From assembly GCA_028873745.1 (NCBI GenBank), contig JAPPNT010000078.1, positions 6,470-17,204 on the forward strand: 10,735 nt of DNA. Reading direction: 5' to 3'. This DNA comes from Chloroflexota bacterium. Lineage in GTDB: Bacteria > Chloroflexota > Dehalococcoidia > Lucifugimonadales > UBA1127. Shown here piece by piece: positions 1 to 5,711 of this stretch (position 1 is its first letter; every line of letters begins with the position of its first letter). Both the position numbers and the translations under genes were made by a program. Under the pieces are notes generated by a model. It did no database searches and was not told where the DNA came from. It saw nothing but the letters and a program-made list of their open reading frames with translations.

Positions 1-916
1 TCGTCATGTAGACCACCGGCGACTTCATGTTAGCGAAACGGTAGCCGCCTATGAATGAGTGGGCGCCGGGGCCAACGCCCAGATACGGGACATTGCGCCA
101 GTAGGCGACGTTGTGGCGGCTTTCCATGCCCGGCCGCGCCCAGTTGGAGATCTCGTAGTTGCGGAGGCCTGCCGCGGCGAACGTCCCGTCGGCCCACCAG
201 TACATCTCGGCGGCGAGGTCGGCGTCCTGCTCGGGCAACACGCCGTCGGCAGCCTGCTTCCCGAACGGCGTTCCTTCCTCCATCGTCAGCGCGTAGGCCG
301 AGACGTGCTGCGGCCCTGACGCGATGACTCCCTCGACAGTGCGCTGCCATGTGGCCATGCCCTGATGCGGCAGGCCGTACATCAGATCCGCGCTGAAGTT
401 ATCGAACCCTGCACGTTGGATGGCCGCCAGCGCTTCCAACGCTTCCGCCGCGCCGTGGCGGCGGCCGAGCATTCGGAGCTCGGCGTCGTCGAGCGACTGC
501 ACGCCAAGGCTGATGCGGTTGACGCCCGCCTCGCGGAAGGCCGAGAGGCGTTCGACGGTGGCGTCGTCCGGGTTCACCTCGGCGGTGACTTCAGCAGCGG
601 GGGCAACGGGGAAGGCGGCTCGTGCCGTCGACAACAGGCTTGCCATCTGGGCGGGGGAGAGCATCGACGGGGTACCACCGCCCAAGAAGACGGTGTTCAC
701 CGTCGGGTGGCCAAGAACCTCGCTCCAGACATGGACTTCGCGCTCCAGGGCCGCGAGGTACGGCGGCAGCAGGTGGTTGATGCCCGCGTAGGTGTTGAAG
801 TCGCAGTAGGGGCACTTGGTCTCGCAGAAGGGGATGTGGACGTAGAGGGCGATGCCGGAGTCGAGGCTGCGCGCGGTGTCTGTGACGTTGGGGAGCGCGA
901 GAGATTCGGCATTCAT
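1..916 (-). CDS. hemW: HemW-type radical SAM heme chaperone (3' end cut by window edge)
   Basis: Radical SAM protein of the HemW family, formerly annotated as oxygen-independent coproporphyrinogen III oxidase-like; characterised members bind heme and deliver it to hemoproteins. The ATG at 914-916 opens a frame that stays open to the left edge, giving about 305 visible residues (codons from position 2) of an expected 370-400. Visible motifs: the Fe-S/SAM motif C31-ETK-C35-PY-C38-DF; GGGTPS at 79-84; NPDD at 115-118; RISLGVQSL at 134-142; YGLP at 180-183; YEISNWARPG at 254-263; and HNVAYW at 269-274, which matches the HNxxYW motif of HemW heme binding. Phe40 after the third cysteine, where HemN has a fourth cysteine, favours HemW over a true coproporphyrinogen dehydrogenase. 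The gene begins 12 bp after the ychF stop with only a weak Shine-Dalgarno, so it is probably the second gene of that operon. Family assignment is firm; the C-terminal domain is outside the window. Confidence 0.93.
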   Translation of the reverse strand, partial: MNAESLALPNVTDTARSLDSGIALYVHIPFCETKCPYCDFNTYAGINHLLPPYLAALEREVHVWSEVLGHPTVNTVFLGGGTPSMLSPAQMASLLSTARAAFPVAPAAEVTAEVNPDDATVERLSAFREAGVNRISLGVQSLDDAELRMLGRRHGAAEALEALAAIQRAGFDNFSADLMYGLPHQGMATWQRTVEGVIASGPQHVSAYALTMEEGTPFGKQAADGVLPEQDADLAAEMYWWADGTFAAAGLRNYEISNWARPGMESRHNVAYWRNVPYLGVGPGAHSFIGGYRFANMKSPVVYMT

Positions 917-928
917 GGCGTCAGCCGC

Positions 929-1996
929 CTATACGCTGAAGAGGAAGTTGACGACGTCGCCGTCCTGGACGGGGTAGGTCTTGCCTTCCGAGCGCAGGTG
1001 GCCGGCCTTGCGGGCTGCGGCGAGTCCACCTGCGGCGATCAGGTCGTCGTAGGTGACGACCTCGGCGCGGATGAAGCCACGCTCGATGTCGGAGTGCACC
1101 TTGCCGGCGGCTCGCTGCGCAGGCGTCTCTCGGGCGATGGTCCACGCGCGGACCTCGTCAGGGCCGACGGTGAGGAAGGACACGAGTCCGAGGAGCGCGT
1201 AGGAGGCCTCGGCGACGCGGTCGCGGCCGGGGAGTCCGGCGCCGAGCGAGGAGCGAAACTCCGCCTCGTCGTCCTCGGAGAGCTGCGCCAACTCCTCCTC
1301 GAGGCTGGCTGAGAGGGCAACGATCTCGCGGTTGCCCTGCGACAGGCGAGCGCGCCACTCGGCCTCGAGGGCGTCTACCTCGGCGACGTCGTCCTCGGCG
1401 ATGTTGAGAACGACCATCATGGGCTTGGCAGTGGTCAGGTTGAAGTTGGCGAGGGTGGCGCGGTCCTCGGGGACGATGTCCTGCTGGTAGACGGGAATCT
1501 CCTGCTCGAGGGCGGCGATTACGCGCTTGACCAAGGCAGCCTCGTGCTCGATGGCGCCGCGGTCGGCGGCGCGGGCGCCCTTGAGGGACGCCGTTAGGCG
1601 CTCGAGGCGGCGTTCGAGGATGCCGAGGTCGACCATGGCAAGCTCGAGGTCCATGGCCACGACGGCGTCCTCGGGCGGGTCACCGCCGTCGTCGAAAGCG
1701 CGGACTACGTGTACGAAGGCGTCGGCGCGTTGCATGAGGTTCAGAATCTCTCCGCTGACGCCGCCGCCACGCTTTCGGCCGCCGCCCATCGCGGGAGTGT
1801 CGATGTACTGGATCTCAGCGGGGACGATGCGCTGCGGGTTGAACATCTCCGCCAGCGGGGCGAGGCGGGCGTCGGGCACCTTGGCGACGCCGATGTTGCC
1901 GCCGGTGCGCCCGCCCGGCGCGGCCTGCCGGTGGGTCAGCGCGTTGAAGAGCGAGGTCTTGCCGCTCTGGGCAAAGCCGATGATCAGGAGGTCCAT
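929..1996 (-). CDS. ychF: YchF/OLA1-family P-loop NTPase with TGS domain
   Basis: Obg-related NTPase of the YchF/OLA1 family; family members bind ATP better than GTP and associate with ribosomes and stress responses. The ATG at 1996 gives 355 aa, close to the roughly 363 of E. coli YchF. Motifs: P-loop GFAQSGKT at 7-14; G3-like DTPAM at 66-70, with hydrophobic Met70 at the usual catalytic Gln position, as in HAS-type GTPases; relaxed G4 N198-IAE in place of NKxD, the change linked to ATP preference; G5-like SASLE at 229-233. A helical middle section is followed by a TGS domain at about 270-355 with AWTI at 284-287, HSDIERGFIRAEV at 301-313 and VQDGD at 343-347. An in-frame GTG at 2068 would add 24 residues, but the best -10 box (2071-2076) places the transcript start downstream of it, so 1996 is preferred. 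The P-loop (AQSGKT instead of NVGKS) and the glycine/arginine-rich G3 loop (71-79) are atypical. Likely co-transcribed with hemW. Confidence 0.9.
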   Translation of the reverse strand: MDLLIIGFAQSGKTSLFNALTHRQAAPGGRTGGNIGVAKVPDARLAPLAEMFNPQRIVPAEIQYIDTPAMGGGRKRGGGVSGEILNLMQRADAFVHVVRAFDDGGDPPEDAVVAMDLELAMVDLGILERRLERLTASLKGARAADRGAIEHEAALVKRVIAALEQEIPVYQQDIVPEDRATLANFNLTTAKPMMVVLNIAEDDVAEVDALEAEWRARLSQGNREIVALSASLEEELAQLSEDDEAEFRSSLGAGLPGRDRVAEASYALLGLVSFLTVGPDEVRAWTIARETPAQRAAGKVHSDIERGFIRAEVVTYDDLIAAGGLAAARKAGHLRSEGKTYPVQDGDVVNFLFSV

Positions 1997-2029
1997 TGCA
2001 ACTCGTCCGGAAGATGGTGTGGCGCGTCC

Positions 2030-2058
2030 TTGGCAATGCCGGGACGTTTCTTCATACT
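2030..2058 (+). promoter_or_regulatory. Candidate sigma70 promoter for holA
   Basis: TTGGCA (2030-2035, 5/6 match to the -35 consensus) and CATACT (2053-2058, 4/6 match to the -10) are separated by exactly 17 bp. The predicted start is near 2065, about 59 nt before the holA GTG. The predicted start point coincides with that of the divergent ychF promoter, so the two polymerase footprints would overlap. Confidence 0.35.
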
Positions 2059-2070
2059 CAACACGCACCC

Positions 2071-2097
2071 ATTATAGCTTGGCGGCGGCGTTCCCAA
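2071..2097 (-). promoter_or_regulatory. Candidate sigma70 promoter for ychF-hemW
   Basis: Read on the minus strand, 2076-2071 is a perfect TATAAT -10 box. A 4/6 -35 match (TTGGGA, 2097-2092) lies upstream with a short 15-bp spacer. The predicted start near 2064 leaves a leader of about 68 nt before the ATG at 1996 and excludes the alternative GTG at 2068. The -10 is convincing in this GC-rich context; the -35 is weak. Confidence 0.5.
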
Positions 2098-2123
2098 CGA
2101 CCTAGCCCGGAGGCCTGTACCGC

Positions 2124-3146
2124 GTGATCTACCTGCTGCACGGTCAGGACACGTATTCACTGCGCGAGTTTCTTGACTCGCTGCGGGAGGCCGTGGGCAT
2201 GCCGGACGTGCGCGACGCCAACATTACGACGCTCTCGGCATCGGAGGCCGTGCCCGACACGCTGGTGAACATGTGCCAGGCGATGCCCTTCCTCGCAGAG
2301 CGTCGAATGGTGATCGTCGAGGGGCTACTGGGGTCGCTGTCAGGGGAGGGCGGCCGAGGGCGCGGGCGAGGCGGCGGTGGGCAGCGTGCGGCGGAGTGGG
2401 GCGAACGCATCGCGGGAATGGCGGATGCGATGCCGCCCACGACAGACCTTGTCTTCGTCGAGGGGCAACTCCGGCCGAACCACCCGTTGATGCGGGACCT
2501 GAGCGCCGTCGCGGCGGTGCGGGAGTTCACGCCGCTCAACCAGAACGAGCTACGAGGGTGGGTGCAGGCGCGGGTGATGGCGTCGGGCGGGAGCATGACG
2601 ACTCAGGCGGTGCAACTACTCGTCGACCTGGTCGGGCCGGACCTGTGGGCGCTCTCCAGCGAGGTCGAGAAGCTGACGCTGTACGCCTCGGGCAGGGCCG
2701 TGACGGCCGAGGACGTAGAGGAGCTGGTGGTCTCGGCGCGGGAGGTGAGCGTCTTCACGATGGTGGACGCAGTGCTGGAGGGCAACCGCGACCTCGCGAT
2801 GCGTAGCCTGAACAAGCAACTGGAGGGCGACGCGACCGTTTCCTACCTGCTGGCGATGCTGGCGCGGCAGGTGCGCCTGATGGTGCTGGCGAAGGACCTG
2901 CTGGCGCAACAGGTGCCGCAGAACGAGCTCGGCGGCCGGCTGGGCATTGCGTCAGCGTACCCGCTGCGGAAGACGCTGGAGATGGCGCGGCGGTTCTCTC
3001 CCGATGCGCTGAAGCGGCTGCACCGGGGCTTGCTGGAAACCGATTTCTCCATCAAGACTGGGGCGATGCCGGAGCGGTTGGCGCTCGAGTACCTGGTGGC
3101 TGAGGTGTGCCAGCGGGTCTCGCGAGGAGCGGCGGCGCGGCGGTAG
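2124..3146 (+). CDS. holA: DNA polymerase III subunit delta
   Basis: Delta subunit of the clamp loader, the wrench that opens the beta sliding clamp. The GTG at 2124 gives 340 aa, normal for the family, and has a good Shine-Dalgarno GGAGG at 2109-2113 with a 10-nt spacer. The N-terminus MIYLLHGQDTYSLREFL is the characteristic HolA start: a beta strand and a degenerate nucleotide-binding-like turn without a usable Walker A lysine. Supporting segments are a PFLAERRMVIVEG strand at 55-67; TDLVFVEGQ at 107-115; ELRGWVQARVMASGG at about 143-157; DLWALSSEVEKLTLYA at about 173-188; and the C-terminal collar-like helices, including LLAMLARQVRLMVLAK and SIKTG. Residues 71-87 form a glycine/arginine-rich insertion (SLSGEGGRGRGRGGGGQ) between the first-domain strand and the next helix, probably a flexible surface loop. 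Transcribed divergently from ychF with no co-directional neighbour downstream. Confidence 0.9.
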   Translation: MIYLLHGQDTYSLREFLDSLREAVGMPDVRDANITTLSASEAVPDTLVNMCQAMPFLAERRMVIVEGLLGSLSGEGGRGRGRGGGGQRAAEWGERIAGMADAMPPTTDLVFVEGQLRPNHPLMRDLSAVAAVREFTPLNQNELRGWVQARVMASGGSMTTQAVQLLVDLVGPDLWALSSEVEKLTLYASGRAVTAEDVEELVVSAREVSVFTMVDAVLEGNRDLAMRSLNKQLEGDATVSYLLAMLARQVRLMVLAKDLLAQQVPQNELGGRLGIASAYPLRKTLEMARRFSPDALKRLHRGLLETDFSIKTGAMPERLALEYLVAEVCQRVSRGAAARR

Positions 3147-3256
3147 CGTGGTTGCCGGGGCCAGCCGGGCCAACAAAAGAATAGTTTGCTCCCACCCATA
3201 GCTGCGGCGAATTGAAACGATGATTCGTTTTGCCACTCATCCGGCACACTCCAGCT

Positions 3257-3276
3257 ACGAATTTGATTCGTTTTTT
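3257..3276 (+). terminator. Probable intrinsic terminator of holA
   Basis: A 6-bp stem ACGAAT (3257-3262) / ATTCGT (3266-3271) with a TTG loop runs straight into a T-tract (3271-3276), with two further T-runs to 3291. The stem is short and AT-rich, so it would be weak alone. A second 6-bp hairpin at 3215-3230, about 70 bp after the holA stop, may act with it. Confidence 0.4.
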
Positions 3277-3511
3277 CGTTTTTCGTTTTTTCTGCATCCC
3301 GGGAACACTTCGGGCCCGCGGCCCCGGATCCCTTCGCTGTCGACCACATGACCGATCGCGCACCAAAGCACTTGTTGAGCGCGATTGCCCAAGTAGAGCC
3401 CTCAGAGTTGCGGATGTCCGTCAACGACTTCATGGGCCCAGCGTAGCAGGGACCGAAGTGAATGGGCGACGGGGCTGTGTCAGGGTTGCAATCCTGCACG
3501 AGAGAGACTGA

Positions 3512-3537
3512 GGGAGGGGCGATGCTCCGCCCCTCCC
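3512..3537 (-). terminator. GC-rich hairpin downstream of the aldo/keto reductase gene
   Basis: Perfect 10-bp inverted repeat GGGAGGGGCG (3512-3521) / CGCCCCTCCC (3528-3537) with a 6-nt loop, lying 27 bp beyond the reductase stop on the minus strand. The sequence that follows on that strand is pyrimidine-rich (TCAGTCTCTCTC) without a true T-run, and a second bulged hairpin follows at 3499-3477. Position and stem strength suggest transcription termination or mRNA 3'-end protection. Confidence 0.55.
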
Positions 3538-3563
3538 CGCAACAGCACGTTTGCTTTCGTTGG

Positions 3564-4568
3564 CTAGCGCCGGCCCGTGCCGGCGCCCGCGCCGGTGGTG
3601 CCACCCGTGGTGTCTACGGCGGCCTTCGCGCCGTCCCACCAGCTCGTCATGGCGTCGACCTCGGCGCGCTCCTCGGGTGTGAGCACCCACTCGGCCGCCT
3701 TCACGTTGGCCTCGATGTGCTCCGGGGACTCGCAGCCGTTGATAATGACGGGGATCTCCGGGTGCGAGAGCAGCCATGCCAGCGCGAGCTCCGTGATGGT
3801 GTGGCCGTGCTCCTGCGCGAAGCCCTCGAGGCGCAGCAGCATGTGCTCCGTGCGCTCGTTGCGGACGTTGGCCGTCATGCCCGTCGGGACCCTGTCGGCG
3901 CGGGAGCCGGGCGGCGGTGGCTGTCCGGGCCGGTAGGTGCCGGTCAGGAAGCCGCCAGCGAGGGGGAAGTAGGGAATGAAGGCGGTGTTGAACTTGCGGC
4001 AGAAGGGAAGGATCTCCAGCTCAACGTGCCGGTACAGCATGTTGTAGTGGTTCTGCGTCGATACGAACCACGACAGGTTGTTGGCCTCGGCCACGTGCAG
4101 CGACTCCATCTGCCGCCAGGAGGCGTAGTTGCAGTTGCCGACGTAGCGCACCTTGCCCGCCTGCACCAGCTCGTCCAGCGGGCCCAGGATGTCCTCGGCG
4201 GGCACGTCCGGGTTGACGTGGTGGATCTGGTAGAGGTCGATGTGGTCGGTGCGGAGCTTGGTCAGGCTCTCGTCAATCTTGCGCATGATGCGCTGCCGGG
4301 GGGTCTCGTCGCCGAGGTTGGAGAGGTTGAACTTGGTGGCGAGGATGAAGTCGTCCCGGTGGTCCTGTAGGTACGCGCCGATGTTTGTCTCGCTTTCGCC
4401 CTGCGCGTACATGTCCGCAGTGTCGATGTAATTGACTCCCAGTTCACGTGCCTTGTCCAGCACGCGAGCGGTCATCTCCTGGTCACACAAGGGGGGGCCG
4501 AAGGGATAGCCGCCGAGGCCGATGACCGACGGCATGAGGTCGGATGATCCGAGCTTGCGGTGTTCCAT
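3564..4568 (-). CDS. Aldo/keto reductase
   Basis: Cytosolic NAD(P)H-dependent oxidoreductase of the aldo/keto reductase superfamily (TIM barrel), reducing carbonyls to alcohols; the substrate cannot be read from sequence. The ATG at 4568 gives 334 aa and has a strong Shine-Dalgarno AAGGAG (4581-4576) at 7 nt, so the longer in-frame start at 4622 is rejected. The catalytic tetrad is intact: Asp49 and Tyr54 in NYIDTADMY, Lys79 in ATKF, and His116 in QIHH. KVRYVGNCNY at 139-148 is the family KARYIGVSN-type strand, and the cofactor-binding segment near the C-terminus includes INGCESPEHIEANV at about 276-289. Odd features are a proline stretch (PGQPPPPG, 214-221) in a barrel loop and a low-complexity tail (TTGGTTGAGAGTGRR, about 320-334) that looks disordered. 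The upstream region carries the composite repeat, starting about 44 bp from the ATG. Family is certain; function is generic. Confidence 0.9.
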   Translation of the reverse strand: MEHRKLGSSDLMPSVIGLGGYPFGPPLCDQEMTARVLDKARELGVNYIDTADMYAQGESETNIGAYLQDHRDDFILATKFNLSNLGDETPRQRIMRKIDESLTKLRTDHIDLYQIHHVNPDVPAEDILGPLDELVQAGKVRYVGNCNYASWRQMESLHVAEANNLSWFVSTQNHYNMLYRHVELEILPFCRKFNTAFIPYFPLAGGFLTGTYRPGQPPPPGSRADRVPTGMTANVRNERTEHMLLRLEGFAQEHGHTITELALAWLLSHPEIPVIINGCESPEHIEANVKAAEWVLTPEERAEVDAMTSWWDGAKAAVDTTGGTTGAGAGTGRR

Positions 4569-4611
4569 GTTTCGACTCCTTGTTTGTGGCATTGGGGCCG
4601 TACTTCTCTCG

Positions 4612-4734
4612 CCCTTCGACAAGCTCCTTCGAGTGCCTCAGGACGCGGTCAGGGCGAACGGCTCTTGTTTCAGGCTTAGGCAACCCCTCGCCCCCCTGGA
4701 TTCCCGCCTCCGCGGGAATGACGCAAAGGGGTTG
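4612..4734 (+). repeat. Composite dispersed repeat, unit 1 (module A + module B hairpin)
   Basis: Module A is split: CCCTTCGACAAGCT (4612-4625) and CAGGGCGAACGG (4650-4661) are separated by 24 bp that themselves begin CCTTCGAG. After 38 bp comes module B, CTGG followed by a perfect 8-bp stem ATTCCCGC (4700-4707) / GCGGGAAT (4712-4719) with a 4-nt loop, then GACG. An outer perfect 8-bp inverted repeat, CAACCCCT (4681-4688) / AGGGGTTG (4727-4734), encloses module B and makes a nested cruciform-capable structure. It lies between the esterase stop and the reductase start and may act as a terminator for the former on the minus strand. Modules of this kind recur at 9341-9426 and 9690-9776. Confidence 0.75.
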
Positions 4735-4760
4735 TTCAGGGGGATGAGGTCTTGTCTCTG

Positions 4761-5615
4761 CTAGGCGTTGACCTGCTCTGCGATGAACTGTTTGATGACC
4801 TCGACCATACGGTCCGCGGCCTCTCCCGGCTCGTTGGCGAAGCCGTGGGGCTCGCCCTCAAACTTCTCCAGGCGCACGCTGCCGCCCGCCGCCGCGTAGG
4901 ACGCGGCAAAGCGCTCGGCGTGCTCGACGGGGACGTTCTCGTCGGCGGTGCCGTGGATGACGAGGGTGGGAGGCATAGCGACGGACTCGCCGCGATCCAG
5001 CAACTCCTGCGGGTTGCCCTCGTGCATGGCATCTTCGTTCAGGAAATAGCCCTCGGTGTTCGTGACGAGGCGCTCGCTGTTGTTGGCCTTGGCCACCTCG
5101 TAGCGCGCGTGGGAGTCAATGACGGGCCAGCAGACGATCATCCAGTCGAGCTTGGCGGGCGTCGGGTCGACGAGCTCGTGGGCCGAGTAGCGCGAGTCGG
5201 CCGGCCGCATGCCAGCGAGGGGCAGCGTGTGGCCGCCGCTGGAGTAGCCAATGCCGCCCACCGCGCCCGGGTCGCCGTTGTACTCCTCGGCGTGCATGCG
5301 GGCCCAGCGGATGGCGAGGTTGGCGTCCTGCACCTGCGCGGGGTAGGGGAACTCGGGCGCGACGCGGAGGCCAATGGTCATCACGACCACGCCGCTGGCC
5401 GCGATGGGGCCGCTGGTCACGGCGTTGTTGGTGTGGTCGCCGCCGCTCCAAGCGCCGCCATGCACGCTGACGAGCACGGGGAACGGGCCGGGGCCGTCGG
5501 GCTGATAGACGCGCGCGTACCGCACGGCGCCGTCAGCGCTCAGGTAGACGACGTCCTCTTCCGTGACGGGGTACGCCGCCGAGGGGTCGTAGCGGAGTCC
5601 GGACTGCGTTGCCAT
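4761..5615 (-). CDS. Alpha/beta hydrolase, esterase/lipase (HSL/BD-FAE-like)
   Basis: Serine hydrolase of the alpha/beta fold, probably acting on small acyl esters; no signal peptide is visible, so likely cytoplasmic. The ATG at 5615 gives 284 aa and has a Shine-Dalgarno AGGAGG (5627-5622) 6 nt upstream; an in-frame ATG at 5642 is rejected because the ribosome site lies inside that extension. Motifs: oxyanion-hole HGGAW at 52-56; nucleophile elbow G123-Y-S125-S-G127 in GIGYSSGGH; acid Asp225 in HGTADENVP (221-229); and His257 in EGEPHGF (253-259). The triad Ser125-Asp225-His257 is complete with normal spacing for hormone-sensitive-lipase-like and BD-FAE-type esterases. The MFS gene ends 96 bp upstream; a TACAAT box at 5695-5690 on the minus strand could give it its own transcript. 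Substrate unknown; peptidase S9 relatives are a less likely alternative. Confidence 0.88.
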   Translation of the reverse strand: MATQSGLRYDPSAAYPVTEEDVVYLSADGAVRYARVYQPDGPGPFPVLVSVHGGAWSGGDHTNNAVTSGPIAASGVVVMTIGLRVAPEFPYPAQVQDANLAIRWARMHAEEYNGDPGAVGGIGYSSGGHTLPLAGMRPADSRYSAHELVDPTPAKLDWMIVCWPVIDSHARYEVAKANNSERLVTNTEGYFLNEDAMHEGNPQELLDRGESVAMPPTLVIHGTADENVPVEHAERFAASYAAAGGSVRLEKFEGEPHGFANEPGEAADRMVEVIKQFIAEQVNA

Positions 5616-5689
5616 GGTGGGCCTCCTCCTGTGGTCTTCCAACCCGCGAAAAGGCAGTCCTCGACCGTCCTCCGTCGCGATGTGCCGCG

Positions 5690-5695
5690 ATTGTA
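5690..5695 (-). promoter_or_regulatory. Possible -10 element for the esterase gene
   Basis: TACAAT (5/6 match to TATAAT), directly preceded by TG, lies in the 96-bp MFS-esterase gap on the minus strand, about 75 bp from the esterase ATG. No convincing -35 hexamer is present at 16-18 bp, so this is only suggestive. Confidence 0.25.
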
Positions 5696-5711
5696 CACGA
5701 AATGGGTGAGG

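Larger units (their letters stand above)
3147..3563. other. Non-coding stretch between convergent holA and aldo/keto reductase genes
   Basis: No recognisable gene. The left part (about 3175-3295) is conspicuously AT-richer than its surroundings. It holds a hairpin AAACGA/TCGTTT (3215-3230) and a second, ACGAAT/ATTCGT (3257-3271), before three T-runs interrupted by CG. The right part holds a bulged hairpin at 3477-3499 (GTG-T-CAGG / CCTG-CAC) and a perfect 10-bp hairpin at 3512-3537. A 32-codon plus-strand ORF (3348-3446) and minus-strand open frames exist here, but none has a Shine-Dalgarno or a recognisable protein. Confidence 0.6.

Noticed and set aside
365..1312. A 315-codon plus-strand frame across hemW and ychF
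   Set aside because: Antisense to two genes with clear motifs; no domain and no ribosome site; a shadow of GC-rich codon use.
1997..2068. GTG start at 2068 giving a 24-residue N-terminal extension of YchF
   Set aside because: The conserved domain starts directly at the ATG at 1996, and the predicted transcript start lies downstream of the GTG.
3348..3446. A 32-codon plus-strand ORF (starts MTDRAPKHLLSAIAQ)
   Set aside because: The composition is protein-like, but there is no Shine-Dalgarno, no promoter and no homologue I recognise.
3481..3496. GGTTGCAATCC resembling a tRNA T-arm
   Set aside because: The loop is TTGCAAT rather than TTCRANY, and no acceptor, D or anticodon stem can be built around it.
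2843..3604. A 253-codon minus-strand frame spanning the post-holA gap and the holA 3' end
   Set aside because: Part overlaps holA antisense and the rest shows no family resemblance, ribosome site or promoter; kept only as a remark under the AT-rich island.
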